A stretch of 64,000 bases of DNA, taken from positions 1-64,000 of the forward strand of contig CALVWR010000010.1 in the NCBI GenBank assembly GCA_944367565.1, read 5' to 3'. A model generated the notes under the pieces. It did no database searches. It saw only the letters and a list, made by a program, of their open reading frames with translations, and had not been told where the DNA came from. The position numbers and the translations under genes were made by a program. Shown piece by piece: positions 36,662 to 43,961 of this stretch. Origin of the DNA: an uncultured Clostridia bacterium (lineage in GTDB: Bacteria; Bacillota; Clostridia; Christensenellales; Borkfalkiaceae). Positions within the stretch are counted from its first letter, which is position 1; every line of letters begins with the position of its first letter.

Positions 36662-37516
36662 ATGAAAGAGTATGACGTGATCGCGGTGGGACTCGGTCCC
36701 GCCGCGACAAGCGCCGCGATTTACGCGGCGATGGGCGGATACAGAACGTTGCTGATCGGAGAGAAGAGCGGATCGCTGTATCGGGCGGAGAAGATCGCCA
36801 ATTATTATGCCGGAGGAGAGATCGGCGGGAAGGAACTTTTCGAACGCGGATTGAGGCAGGCAACGGACGTGGGGGCGGAGATCGCGTACGGGCAGGTCGT
36901 GGAAATCACGTTCGGAGAAAAGGGCTTTCATCTGAAAACGCCGGAGGAAGAGTACGAAGCGAAAGTCGTTTTGCTGGCGACGGGCGTCGCGCGCAACAGA
37001 CCGCGTCTTGCCGGTGTGGATGAATTTGACGGTAAGGGCGTCAGCTGGTGCGCCGTCTGCGACGGATTTTTCTATCGGAAAAAGAAAGTCGGCGTTTACG
37101 GTGCGGGCGAATACGCGGTGAGCGAAGCGAAATATCTTTCGGGGATCGGTTGCGACGTCACGCTGTTTACCGACGGCAGACCGGCTCCGGAATATGCGGG
37201 CACGGTGAATACGGAGAAATTAAGCGCGCTCTACGGCGGGGAACGTCTGGAAGGGATCGTGCTTGCAAACGGAGAAAAGATTGTGCTTTCCGCATTATTC
37301 GTAGCGGAAGGAGTGGCGTCGTCAGGCGATTTTTCCAGGATGCTCGGCATTGAAACGGAAAACAACGCGATCAAGGTCAATGCGCGATGCGAGACCAATG
37401 TGCCGGGATTGTTTGCGGCGGGCGACTGTACGGGCGGACTTTTGCAGGTGGCGAAAGCTGTGGGACAGGGCGCCGTTGCAGGCTTTGAGATCTGCCGTTA
37501 TCTGAAAAAGAGGTGA
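36662..37516 (+). CDS. Thioredoxin-reductase-like flavoprotein without the usual NADPH motif
   Basis: 284-residue FAD disulfide reductase of the low-Mr thioredoxin reductase fold. FAD motif near the N terminus (AVGLGPAATSAA), redox CxxC at C130/C133 (WCAVCDG) and C-terminal FAD-binding AAGDCTGG are visible. The NADPH-domain signature is altered: GAGEYAVSEA, followed by VTLFTDGRPAPEY where NADPH-type enzymes have an HRRxxxR stretch. This suggests another donor, for example ferredoxin as in clostridial FFTR, or NADH. It starts right after the alcohol dehydrogenase stop and no trxA is adjacent. Confidence 0.85.
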   Translation: MKEYDVIAVGLGPAATSAAIYAAMGGYRTLLIGEKSGSLYRAEKIANYYAGGEIGGKELFERGLRQATDVGAEIAYGQVVEITFGEKGFHLKTPEEEYEAKVVLLATGVARNRPRLAGVDEFDGKGVSWCAVCDGFFYRKKKVGVYGAGEYAVSEAKYLSGIGCDVTLFTDGRPAPEYAGTVNTEKLSALYGGERLEGIVLANGEKIVLSALFVAEGVASSGDFSRMLGIETENNAIKVNARCETNVPGLFAAGDCTGGLLQVAKAVGQGAVAGFEICRYLKKR

Positions 37517-37580
37517 AGATCCGACAAGTCAGGTATTTTAACTGAAAAAGACGGGATACGCTTGCCGTATTCCTGCAGAG

Positions 37581-37633
37581 AACGGGCGCCGCGGCGGCAG
37601 ATACGCCGCGGCGCCCGTTCGGATGTATTCTTC
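37581..37633 (+). terminator. Long GC-rich hairpin after the flavoprotein gene
   Basis: 16-bp perfect stem (37581-37596 with 37604-37619). The T-rich tract (TATTCTTCTTTTTC) starts a few bases later than in a classic terminator, so efficiency is uncertain. Confidence 0.6.
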
Positions 37634-37682
37634 TTTTTCATTCTGAAATTTTCTTGAAAATACAACGCGTTAAAAAAAACGC

Positions 37683-37712
37683 TTTACTTATTTGTGCGGT
37701 TTATAGTATACT
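37683..37712 (+). promoter_or_regulatory. Promoter of the C_GCAxxG gene, leaderless type
   Basis: TTTACT (37683-37688), 18-bp spacer, TATACT (37707-37712), then 6 nt, then the ATG. No ribosome-binding site exists between promoter and start codon. Confidence 0.65.
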
Positions 37713-37718
37713 GTTTAT

Positions 37719-38162
37719 ATGGACAGAGCAAATTTGGCAAGAAATTATTTCAGACAAGGATATAATTGTGCGCAATCGGTGGCTTTGGCGTTTTCCGATA
37801 AACTCGGCATGGACGAACGGACGGTACTGAGGTGCGTATCGGCGTTCGGCGGCGGGATGGGCAGACTGCGCGAAGTATGCGGCACGGTAAGCGGTATGTT
37901 TTTTGTATTGGGGACGCTCCGCGGATATGACGACGCAAAGGATCTCGAAGGGAAAAAACGGCTGTATGCGGATGTGCAGGAGCTTGCCGAACGGTTTCGC
38001 CGAGAGAACGGCAGCATCATCTGCCGGGAACTTTTAGGCGTAAACGGAGCCGAGTCGCCCGTATCGGCAACGCGGACGGAAGAATATTATAAAAAGCGTC
38101 CCTGCGCGGAACTTTGCGCGTACGCGGCGGGTATTCTGGCGGAAAAACTCGGGGAAGAGTAA
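37719..38162 (+). CDS. C_GCAxxG_C_C family protein
   Basis: 147-residue member of a Cys-rich family common in anaerobes, likely a small redox or metal-binding protein of unknown function. Conserved positions are the Cys in GYNCAQSVA, the glycine-rich stretch FGGGMGRLREVCG, the Cys in SIICRELLG and the final RPCAELC. The start at 37719 is fixed by the conserved first Cys; the next ATG would remove it. The ATG has no Shine-Dalgarno and lies at the predicted transcript start. Confidence 0.82.
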   Translation: MDRANLARNYFRQGYNCAQSVALAFSDKLGMDERTVLRCVSAFGGGMGRLREVCGTVSGMFFVLGTLRGYDDAKDLEGKKRLYADVQELAERFRRENGSIICRELLGVNGAESPVSATRTEEYYKKRPCAELCAYAAGILAEKLGEE

Positions 38163-38237
38163 GCCGTTCAAAAGAGACGTTTTTTGTATCCGCGAACGCA
38201 CTTTCGGCGGATCGGACAAGGGCGAGAACAAAAGATA

Positions 38238-38276
38238 AAAGCGCGGAAAACTTTTTGTTTTTCGCGCTTTATTTTT
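38238..38276 (+). terminator. Terminator after the C_GCAxxG gene
   Basis: 14-bp stem with one G-U pair (38238-38251 with 38257-38270), T-loop, then ATTTTT. Confidence 0.8.
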
Positions 38277-38285
38277 GGAAATCGC

Positions 38286-38314
38286 TTGAAAAGAGAGGAT
38301 AAGTATGTTAAAAT
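38286..38314 (+). promoter_or_regulatory. Rubrerythrin promoter
   Basis: TTGAAA (38286-38291), 17-bp spacer, TAAAAT (38309-38314). A second -10-like TATAAT at 38320 has no matching -35. Confidence 0.65.
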
Positions 38315-38343
38315 AAGACTATAATTGTAACGGAGGAAAGGAT

Positions 38344-38880
38344 ATGGAACTGAAAGGCAGTAAGACGGAAGCCAATCTGTGGACGGCGTTTTCCGGGGAA
38401 TCGCAGGCAAGGAACAAGTATACGTATTATGCGTCGAAAGCGAAGAAAGACGGATATGAACAGATCGCGAAGATCTTTGAAGATACGGCGAATAACGAAA
38501 AGGAGCATGCAAAACTCTGGTTCAAGTTGCTGAAGAACGGGATCGGCGCGACGGCGGATAACTTAGCGGACGCGGCAGCGGGGGAAAACTACGAATGGAC
38601 GGAGATGTACGCCGAATTTGCCAAGGTTGCGGATGAAGAAGGGTTCACCGATATTGCGCGTACGTTCCGCGGCGTTGCGGCGATTGAAAAAATGCACGAG
38701 GAGCGGTATAAGAAATTACTTTCCAACATCAAGGAAGGGATCGTGTTTTCGAGAGACGGCGATACAATCTGGGAGTGTTCGAATTGCGGACATATTCATA
38801 TCGGCAAAAACGCGCCCGAGATTTGTCCCGTCTGCGCGCATCCGCAGGCATACTTCAAAATCAAGGAAACGAATTACTGA
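38344..38880 (+). CDS. rbr: Rubrerythrin
   Basis: Peroxide-reducing non-heme diiron protein for oxidative-stress defence in anaerobes. 178 residues: a ferritin-like four-helix domain with Glu/His diiron ligands ([19 protein letters not shown]) and a C-terminal rubredoxin-like site C145, C148, C161, C164. The ATG follows a GGAGG site at normal spacing. The next gene is only 14 bp away. Confidence 0.95.
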   Translation: MELKGSKTEANLWTAFSGESQARNKYTYYASKAKKDGYEQIAKIFEDTANNEKEHAKLWFKLLKNGIGATADNLADAAAGENYEWTEMYAEFAKVADEEGFTDIARTFRGVAAIEKMHEERYKKLLSNIKEGIVFSRDGDTIWECSNCGHIHIGKNAPEICPVCAHPQAYFKIKETNY

Positions 38881-38894
38881 GAGAAAGGTCTTTT

Positions 38895-39554
38895 ATGAAG
38901 AGCGCAAGGATAAAATTGCGGCAATTTGTTTCCGCAAAAAGCGATACGGATTTTTTACGCTATTGGCACAGTGAGCCGGGGACGGACGGTAAGAAACCGT
39001 TAATCGTGTATATTCACGGCGCGGGGTCAAGGGGTACGGACCCGTCTGTATTGCAAGGGAATTCCGCATTGCAGGCGATCTTGCGCAATGCGGGGCAAAG
39101 AGCCGTTATCGTGGCGCCGCAATGCAGCGCGGATACCTGGTTTGACCAATATGCTCTGCTGACGGAATTTATCGAACGCTGTCTAAGTGAGGAAGAGATC
39201 GATCGCGGCAAGGTTTATCTGATCGGATCGAGCATGGGCGGATATACGGTATGGCAGCTGGCCATGTCCCATCCTCAATGGTTTACCGCAGTCGTCCCCA
39301 TTTGCGGCGGAGGAATGTACTGGAACGCGGCGCGGTTAAAGGATCTGAAGATATGGGCTTTTCACGGTGCGCTGGATGAAACCGTTTTGCCGGAAGAATC
39401 TTTAAAGATGGTCAAAGCGGTGAACGCCGCCGGCGGAAACGCGTCCATCACGATCTTGCCGCACGACGCGCATAACGCATGGGATACCGCACTCGGTATG
39501 TCGGAACTGTGGGAATGGCTTTTTGATAAGGAAAACGAACGGGGCGGAGCCTGA
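38895..39554 (+). CDS. Alpha/beta hydrolase (PHB-depolymerase/esterase-like)
   Basis: 219-residue cytosolic serine hydrolase. Oxyanion-region motif VYIHGAGSRG, nucleophile Ser113 in GSSMGGY, acid in GALDETVLP and His in DAHNAWD. This pattern is shared with the dienelactone hydrolase/Esterase-PHB group. The start at 38895 has a GAAAGG site; longer in-frame starts would run back into the rubrerythrin gene. It is probably co-transcribed with rubrerythrin. The substrate is unknown. Confidence 0.8.
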   Translation: MKSARIKLRQFVSAKSDTDFLRYWHSEPGTDGKKPLIVYIHGAGSRGTDPSVLQGNSALQAILRNAGQRAVIVAPQCSADTWFDQYALLTEFIERCLSEEEIDRGKVYLIGSSMGGYTVWQLAMSHPQWFTAVVPICGGGMYWNAARLKDLKIWAFHGALDETVLPEESLKMVKAVNAAGGNASITILPHDAHNAWDTALGMSELWEWLFDKENERGGA

Positions 39555-39577
39555 AGGGCTTTGCGGAAACAAACGGA

Positions 39578-39607
39578 AAAGCTCGCAAGAAGATTGCGGG
39601 CTTTTTG
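39578..39607 (+). terminator. Terminator after the 38895 hydrolase gene
   Basis: About 11-bp stem (GCTCGCAA pairing with TTGCGGGC, one wobble pair) followed by TTTTTGT. Confidence 0.8.
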
Positions 39608-39699
39608 TCCTTACAAACGGCTGCTTCGGGAAAAGTAACGCTTATAAAAACAGGATAAGGACAGGATAAAAACATCAAGTAATCACCGGAGAATAAAGA

Positions 39700-40191
39700 A
39701 TGGAACGGGAAAGAGTCACGCATACCCTGCCGCCGATCTTCGATGCAAATAGCCGCGTATTGATACTCGGCAGTATGCCGTCGCCTGTATCGCGCGCGGT
39801 CGGAATGTATTACGGCAATAAAAGCAACCGTTTCTGGAAGGCGATCTCTATGGCGTTCGGGGAAGATCTGCCCGCCACGCACGAAGAGAAAATCGCATTT
39901 CTGAAGCGAAATCGTATTGCGCTTTGGGACGTTTTGGAAAGCTGCGCGATTCAAGGCGCATCCGACGGGAGCATCCGCGAGGCGAAAGGAAATGATTTTT
40001 CCGTGATTACTTCCGTTGCGCAGATCCGGGCAGTTTTCACGACGGGAAAGACGGCGGCGGCTTATTACAAAAAATTTACGGGGAAAGAAAGCGTTTGCCT
40101 GCCGAGTCCGAGCGGTGCAAACTGCGCCGTATCGCTGAAAACGCTGATCGAAAGTTATCAGAAGATAGCCGCAGTCGTGAAAGATGAGTGA
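39700..40191 (+). CDS. Hypoxanthine-DNA glycosylase (UDG family 6)
   Basis: 163-residue uracil-DNA-glycosylase-fold enzyme of the hypoxanthine-DNA glycosylase group, which removes deaminated adenine from DNA. The first active-site motif is LILGSMPSPVSR, followed by the YYGNKSNRFWK stretch characteristic of this family, and the second motif is LPSPSGAN. Start at 39700, preceded by an A/G-rich CACCGGAGAATAAAGA. It stands alone between the hydrolase terminator and the ABC-F promoter. Confidence 0.85.
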   Translation: MERERVTHTLPPIFDANSRVLILGSMPSPVSRAVGMYYGNKSNRFWKAISMAFGEDLPATHEEKIAFLKRNRIALWDVLESCAIQGASDGSIREAKGNDFSVITSVAQIRAVFTTGKTAAAYYKKFTGKESVCLPSPSGANCAVSLKTLIESYQKIAAVVKDE

Positions 40192-40237
40192 TTTTTGTAA
40201 GTTTACGGGAAAGCGCGGCGAAAAGCGGCGGAAAAGA

Positions 40238-40266
40238 TTGCCAAAAGTTTATAAATTTAGTACAAT
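40238..40266 (+). promoter_or_regulatory. ABC-F gene promoter
   Basis: TTGCCA (40238-40243), 17-bp spacer, TACAAT (40261-40266). The leader is about 25 nt, too short for the ribosome-mediated attenuation seen at antibiotic-resistance ABC-F genes. Confidence 0.75.
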
Positions 40267-40297
40267 AAGAAGCGTCAGAAAAGAAACGGAGTAAAAG

Positions 40298-41878
40298 ATG
40301 TTACAGGTAGCGGGCGTTTCGCTGCAATTCGGCAGCAGGAAGTTGTTTGAGGACGTGAATATAAAATTCACGAACGGGAATTGTTATGGAGTGATCGGTG
40401 CGAACGGCGCGGGAAAGTCGACGTTTTTGCGCGTGCTTTCCGGGGAACTTGAACCGAATAAAGGGGAAGTGATTCTCGGAAAAAACGAAAGGATGTCGGT
40501 GCTGATGCAGAATCAGAACGCATTTGACGGGGAAACGGTATTGCGCACGGTGATGTTGGGACACAGGCGTCTTGTGGAGATCATGGACGAAAAGGATGCG
40601 TTGTACGCAAAGGCTGATTTTTCGGACGAAGACGGGGTGAAGGCGTCCGAGCTGGAAACGGAATTTGCGGAGCTCGGCGGATGGGAAGCGGAGAGCGAGG
40701 CAGAAAAACTGCTGAACGATCTGGAGATTCCGCAGGAAGATTTTTATAAGACGATGGGTCAGCTGGATGCGCGGGAAAAAGTAAAAATCCTGCTGGCACA
40801 GGCCTTGTTCGGCAATCCCGACGTATTGCTTCTTGACGAGCCGACGAACAATCTGGATATCAAGACGGTCAACTGGTTGGAAGATTACTTGCTGGGATTT
40901 GAAAATACGGTGATCATCGTATCGCACAACCGTTATTTTCTGAACAAAGTCTGCACGCATATCTGCGACGTGGATTTCGGCAAGATCAACATTTATTTCG
41001 GAAATTATGACTTTTGGTATCAGACGTCGCAGCTGATCGCGCGGCAGATGAAGGAACAGAACAAAAAACTGGAACAGCGCGCGAAGGAGCTGCAGGATTT
41101 TATCGCGCGGTTTGCGGCGAATGCGTCGAAATCGCGGCAGGCGACAAGCAGAAAAAAGGAGTTGGAAAAAATTACGCTCAACGACATCCAGCCCAGTCTG
41201 CGCAAGTATCCGTATATCGATTTCAAGTACGAGCGGGAGATCGGGAACGACATACTTTTTGTGGAAAATCTGACGAAGAAAGGATATTTTGAAGATCTTT
41301 CGTTTATCGTGAAGAAGCAGGAAAAGATCGGCGTGGTGAGCGATAACAGCCGTGCGATCACGATGTTGTTTGATATCCTGAGCGGAAAAGAAGAGGCGGA
41401 TTCGGGCACATACAAATGGGGCGGTACCATCAAACTCGGGTATCTTCCGGAGAATAACGGCGAATATTTTGAAGGACACGACGAAAACCTCGTGGAATGG
41501 CTGTCGCAATATTCCTACGATCATTACGAAGAATTCGTGCGCGGATGGTTGGGACGGATGTTGTTTTCCGGGGAAGAGACGCAAAAGAGCGTAAAGGTGC
41601 TTTCGGGGGGAGAAAAAGTACGCTGTATGCTGGCAAAGACCATGCTGGAAGGCGGAAATTTTCTGATTTTCGACGAGCCGACCAACCATCTTGACCTGGA
41701 AGCGATCACCGCGCTCAACAACGGCATGAGCAATTTTAAGGGATGTATGCTGTTTACCTCCCACGACAGGGAACTGATGAATACGGTAGCAAACAGGATT
41801 ATTGAAATCAACGGGAAAAAGACGTTCGATAAACTCGTCAATTACGACGAGTATCTGCAAATCACAAAGGGTTTGTAA
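40298..41878 (+). CDS. ABC-F family ATPase with one degenerate ATP site
   Basis: Cytosolic ABC-F (translation-factor type) protein of 526 residues, two nucleotide-binding domains joined by a charged linker (~245-300), no membrane segments. Intact parts: Walker A1 GANGAGKST (34-42), Walker B1 LLLDEPTNNLD, signature 2 LSGGEK (435-440), Walker B2 LIFDEPTNHLD. Degenerate parts: signature 1 reads MGQLDAREK (153-161) and Walker A2 reads VVSDNSRAIT (346-355). Both losses belong to the same composite site, so only one ATP site should hydrolyse. It is nearest the YkpA/YbiT group; antibiotic resistance is not implied. Confidence 0.9.
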   Translation: MLQVAGVSLQFGSRKLFEDVNIKFTNGNCYGVIGANGAGKSTFLRVLSGELEPNKGEVILGKNERMSVLMQNQNAFDGETVLRTVMLGHRRLVEIMDEKDALYAKADFSDEDGVKASELETEFAELGGWEAESEAEKLLNDLEIPQEDFYKTMGQLDAREKVKILLAQALFGNPDVLLLDEPTNNLDIKTVNWLEDYLLGFENTVIIVSHNRYFLNKVCTHICDVDFGKINIYFGNYDFWYQTSQLIARQMKEQNKKLEQRAKELQDFIARFAANASKSRQATSRKKELEKITLNDIQPSLRKYPYIDFKYEREIGNDILFVENLTKKGYFEDLSFIVKKQEKIGVVSDNSRAITMLFDILSGKEEADSGTYKWGGTIKLGYLPENNGEYFEGHDENLVEWLSQYSYDHYEEFVRGWLGRMLFSGEETQKSVKVLSGGEKVRCMLAKTMLEGGNFLIFDEPTNHLDLEAITALNNGMSNFKGCMLFTSHDRELMNTVANRIIEINGKKTFDKLVNYDEYLQITKGL

Positions 41879-41894
41879 ATAAGGAGGAAAAAGC

Positions 41895-42377
41895 ATGAAA
41901 AATGCAAAAAAAACGGAAAAACTGTGGTGCATACTCAATACGCTTTATTTCGGGATCGGTCTGGGATTCAGCGTATACGCCGTGGCAACGGTGCAGGACA
42001 CGCTTGAAGCGTTGAAGCAGCAAGGGGGCGTCGGCGCCGCGTTCGGCGTGCTCGGCGTCGCCGTCGTTATGGCGCTGTTTTATATTGCCTTATTCGTCTG
42101 TGCAATCCTTTTCGCCGTTTCCGTAATTTACTGGATTCTGGTTGCAAAACGGAAGAACGTCCGGAAAGGCGCGGGACCGATTCTTTTCGGTATCATAAAA
42201 ATCATAGCCTGCGCCGTTTTTATCGCGATTGCGGCGGAAGGAAGCTGGGGGATGTTGGCGGCTGTAGTCGTGACGCTTGCTTCACTGGCTATGGATATTA
42301 TCTGTCTGATCGTTTTGGCAAAGAGAAAAAAGCAAGAAGAGCCGGAACCGACAACGGAAAATTCCTCTGAAAACTAA
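41895..42377 (+). CDS. Hypothetical membrane protein, four helices
   Basis: 160-residue protein with four hydrophobic segments (roughly 13-33, 47-82 containing two, 95-112 and 118-140) and a short charged C-terminal tail (KKQEEPEPTTENSSEN). No family was recognised. An AAGGAGG site lies before the ATG, 16 bp after the ABC-F stop, so it may be co-transcribed with it. The two following genes are also small membrane proteins. Confidence 0.7.
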   Translation: MKNAKKTEKLWCILNTLYFGIGLGFSVYAVATVQDTLEALKQQGGVGAAFGVLGVAVVMALFYIALFVCAILFAVSVIYWILVAKRKNVRKGAGPILFGIIKIIACAVFIAIAAEGSWGMLAAVVVTLASLAMDIICLIVLAKRKKQEEPEPTTENSSEN

Positions 42378-42396
42378 ATTCGGAGGAATTTTTTCG
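42358..42396 (+). terminator. Hairpin overlapping the end of the 41895 gene
   Basis: 10-bp perfect stem (42358-42367 with 42383-42392), 15-base loop, T-rich 3' arm and tail. Plausible terminator; the loop is long. Confidence 0.5.
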
Positions 42397-42475
42397 ATTT
42401 AAGAAAAATTTTTTTCTTTTTACGGGACAGAATACGCAAAAAAAACGTTGTAAAGACAAAAAAGGAAAATATGCG

Positions 42476-42709
42476 GTGGACTGTATGGAAGAAAAAAGTA
42501 AACGAAAGCTGTCGATTGCTTGCGGCGTCGCCGCGTTGGCGATCTGTGTGTTTTTTTGTGCGGGTTGCGTGATCGCGGCGGTGGATCTCTATACCTTAGT
42601 GCAGCGCGGAGAGTCTTGGCAAGCGGGGGGATTTTACGGTTTCATTCTGATCCTTCTGCCCGTTTGCCTGATTTTCGTCTGCGCGGCGAGCGAGGAGCAA
42701 GATGGATAA
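42476..42709 (+). CDS. Small hypothetical membrane protein
   Basis: 77 residues with two hydrophobic helices (about 14-37 and 52-70) and no recognised family. I use the GTG at 42476 because AAAGGAAA lies 7-8 bases upstream; the ATG at 42485 is 16 bases from it. It overlaps the following membrane-protein gene by 8 bp, which suggests a coupled pair. Confidence 0.55.
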   Translation: MDCMEEKSKRKLSIACGVAALAICVFFCAGCVIAAVDLYTLVQRGESWQAGGFYGFILILLPVCLIFVCAASEEQDG

Positions 42710-43703
42710 AAAGCGATTAAAAAAGAGATTGATCATCGCGGCCATCGTTGTGAGTTTTCTGATTCTGATAACGGTGCTCCTTGTTATGGCGGGCCTGCTT
42801 GTTTTTCTGTTTATGCAGAAAGATCCGGCAATGGCGGGGGAAAACGCCGGCTGGGAAATTTTGAACATTCTGATCAAAGCGATTGCCTTTTTGTTGTCGC
42901 CCGTCCTGATCGTGTTCGCCGCGGCGTCAGTCGCCGCAATAATCGCCGGCATAGCATTTCTGTTTTCCGATTTAAAAACGGAAAACGGAACAAACAGGAG
43001 AAATTTGTATCTGGGTTGCTCGGTCCTGTCCGCAGTGATCGGCGCGCGCTTTATTATGATTGCCGTTCTCGATCCGTCGTGGGTATGCATCGTATTTACC
43101 GCTATGCTCCTTATTTGGTCCGCCTTGAATCTGGCGTGTTATTTTTGCGTCGGACGGCAGCAGGAAGTTTTGAAAACAGAACAATGTTCTTCCGACGTTG
43201 CAGAGGGGGATTTTCGGGAAACGCACGAAGAAGAAAAAGCGGTGATCTCCTTTGAAGAACCGGAAAAAAAACAACGCCGCAAAGCGGAAGAAGAGTGCGG
43301 CAAGTCCGTGAAAAAACGGGCAGTAAAATATTCCGTTCTGATCGGCGTCGATCTCGTCATCCTGATTCTGTTCGGCTGGCCGGCGACGGTTTATCTGTTT
43401 GGCGAGCGATCTTTGCCTGGTTTTTTCGCAGTGGCGGCGGTGATGTTTTTTAACGTTTATCCGGCAGGGAATTTTTTTCGCGGGTTGCGGAAAGCCTATC
43501 GCCGCCGATGGTGCTATCTTGTTTCCGCAGCAATTTTGTTTTTGTGTGCGGGGGTGTTTGCCGTAGCTTCGTTTTATGCGGAATTTGCATATAACATCGT
43601 CATTGCTGCGATTGCGCTGCTCTATATATGGACGGGGATTTCGGCGTCCGACGTGAAAAAATCCGTGGTAAAAGAGTACGGAGAAAATGAGAAACTTACT
43701 TAA
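42702..43703 (+). CDS. Hypothetical multi-pass membrane protein
   Basis: 333 residues with about eight hydrophobic segments in two groups (roughly residues 7-155 and 205-315), separated by a charged, Glu/Lys-rich cytosolic stretch (~160-200). No recognisable motif or family. It overlaps the preceding small membrane-protein gene by 8 bp. The 258 bases after it hold the promoter and riboswitch of pflB. Confidence 0.65.
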   Translation: MDKKRLKKRLIIAAIVVSFLILITVLLVMAGLLVFLFMQKDPAMAGENAGWEILNILIKAIAFLLSPVLIVFAAASVAAIIAGIAFLFSDLKTENGTNRRNLYLGCSVLSAVIGARFIMIAVLDPSWVCIVFTAMLLIWSALNLACYFCVGRQQEVLKTEQCSSDVAEGDFRETHEEEKAVISFEEPEKKQRRKAEEECGKSVKKRAVKYSVLIGVDLVILILFGWPATVYLFGERSLPGFFAVAAVMFFNVYPAGNFFRGLRKAYRRRWCYLVSAAILFLCAGVFAVASFYAEFAYNIVIAAIALLYIWTGISASDVKKSVVKEYGENEKLT

Positions 43704-43709
43704 AAACCG

Positions 43710-43738
43710 TTGACAAAATCCGCGAACGGGTTTACAAT
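43710..43738 (+). promoter_or_regulatory. pflB promoter
   Basis: TTGACA (43710-43715), 17-bp spacer, TACAAT (43733-43738); transcription would start near 43745, just before the riboswitch. Confidence 0.8.
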
Positions 43739-43754
43739 AAAATCATAAAGAAAC

Positions 43755-43835
43755 GGCGATTCGCAACTGACGGAAAACGCGGGATTACGCGGTGGAGCGG
43801 ATTTGTCGGGAAAAGCCGACCGTCTGGGCAGTTTT
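43755..43835 (+). promoter_or_regulatory. ZTP riboswitch (pfl motif)
   Basis: The leader has the conserved marks of the pfl/ZTP aptamer: CGCAACTGACGGAA on the 5' side, GGTGGAGCGG in the middle, and CCGTCTGGGCAG on the 3' side. These RNAs sense the purine intermediates ZMP/ZTP, which accumulate when 10-formyl-tetrahydrofolate is short, and turn on one-carbon genes. The 3' conserved part runs into the terminator stem that follows, so ligand binding can prevent termination. The downstream gene, pyruvate formate-lyase, is the gene class after which the motif was named. Confidence 0.85.
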
Positions 43836-43862
43836 AATCGGAAGATTAAAACTGCCCTTTTT
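43826..43862 (+). terminator. Riboswitch-controlled terminator before pflB
   Basis: Perfect 14-bp stem (43826-43839 with 43844-43857), GGAA loop, five T. Its 5' arm begins in the conserved TGGGCAG of the ZTP aptamer, an on-switch layout. Confidence 0.88.
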
Positions 43863-43961
43863 GTATAGTTTGCGGCAAGGAATCAAAAACGGATTCTGCG
43901 CATCGGACGGAAGAACGGATGTTTGGCGGCGCAAAAAAGGGCGCGGACAAGGAGAAGAAAG

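Noticed and set aside
40267..40297. Antibiotic-inducible attenuator leader at the ABC-F gene
   Set aside because: The leader is about 25 nt with no leader peptide or hairpins; resistance function is not supported.
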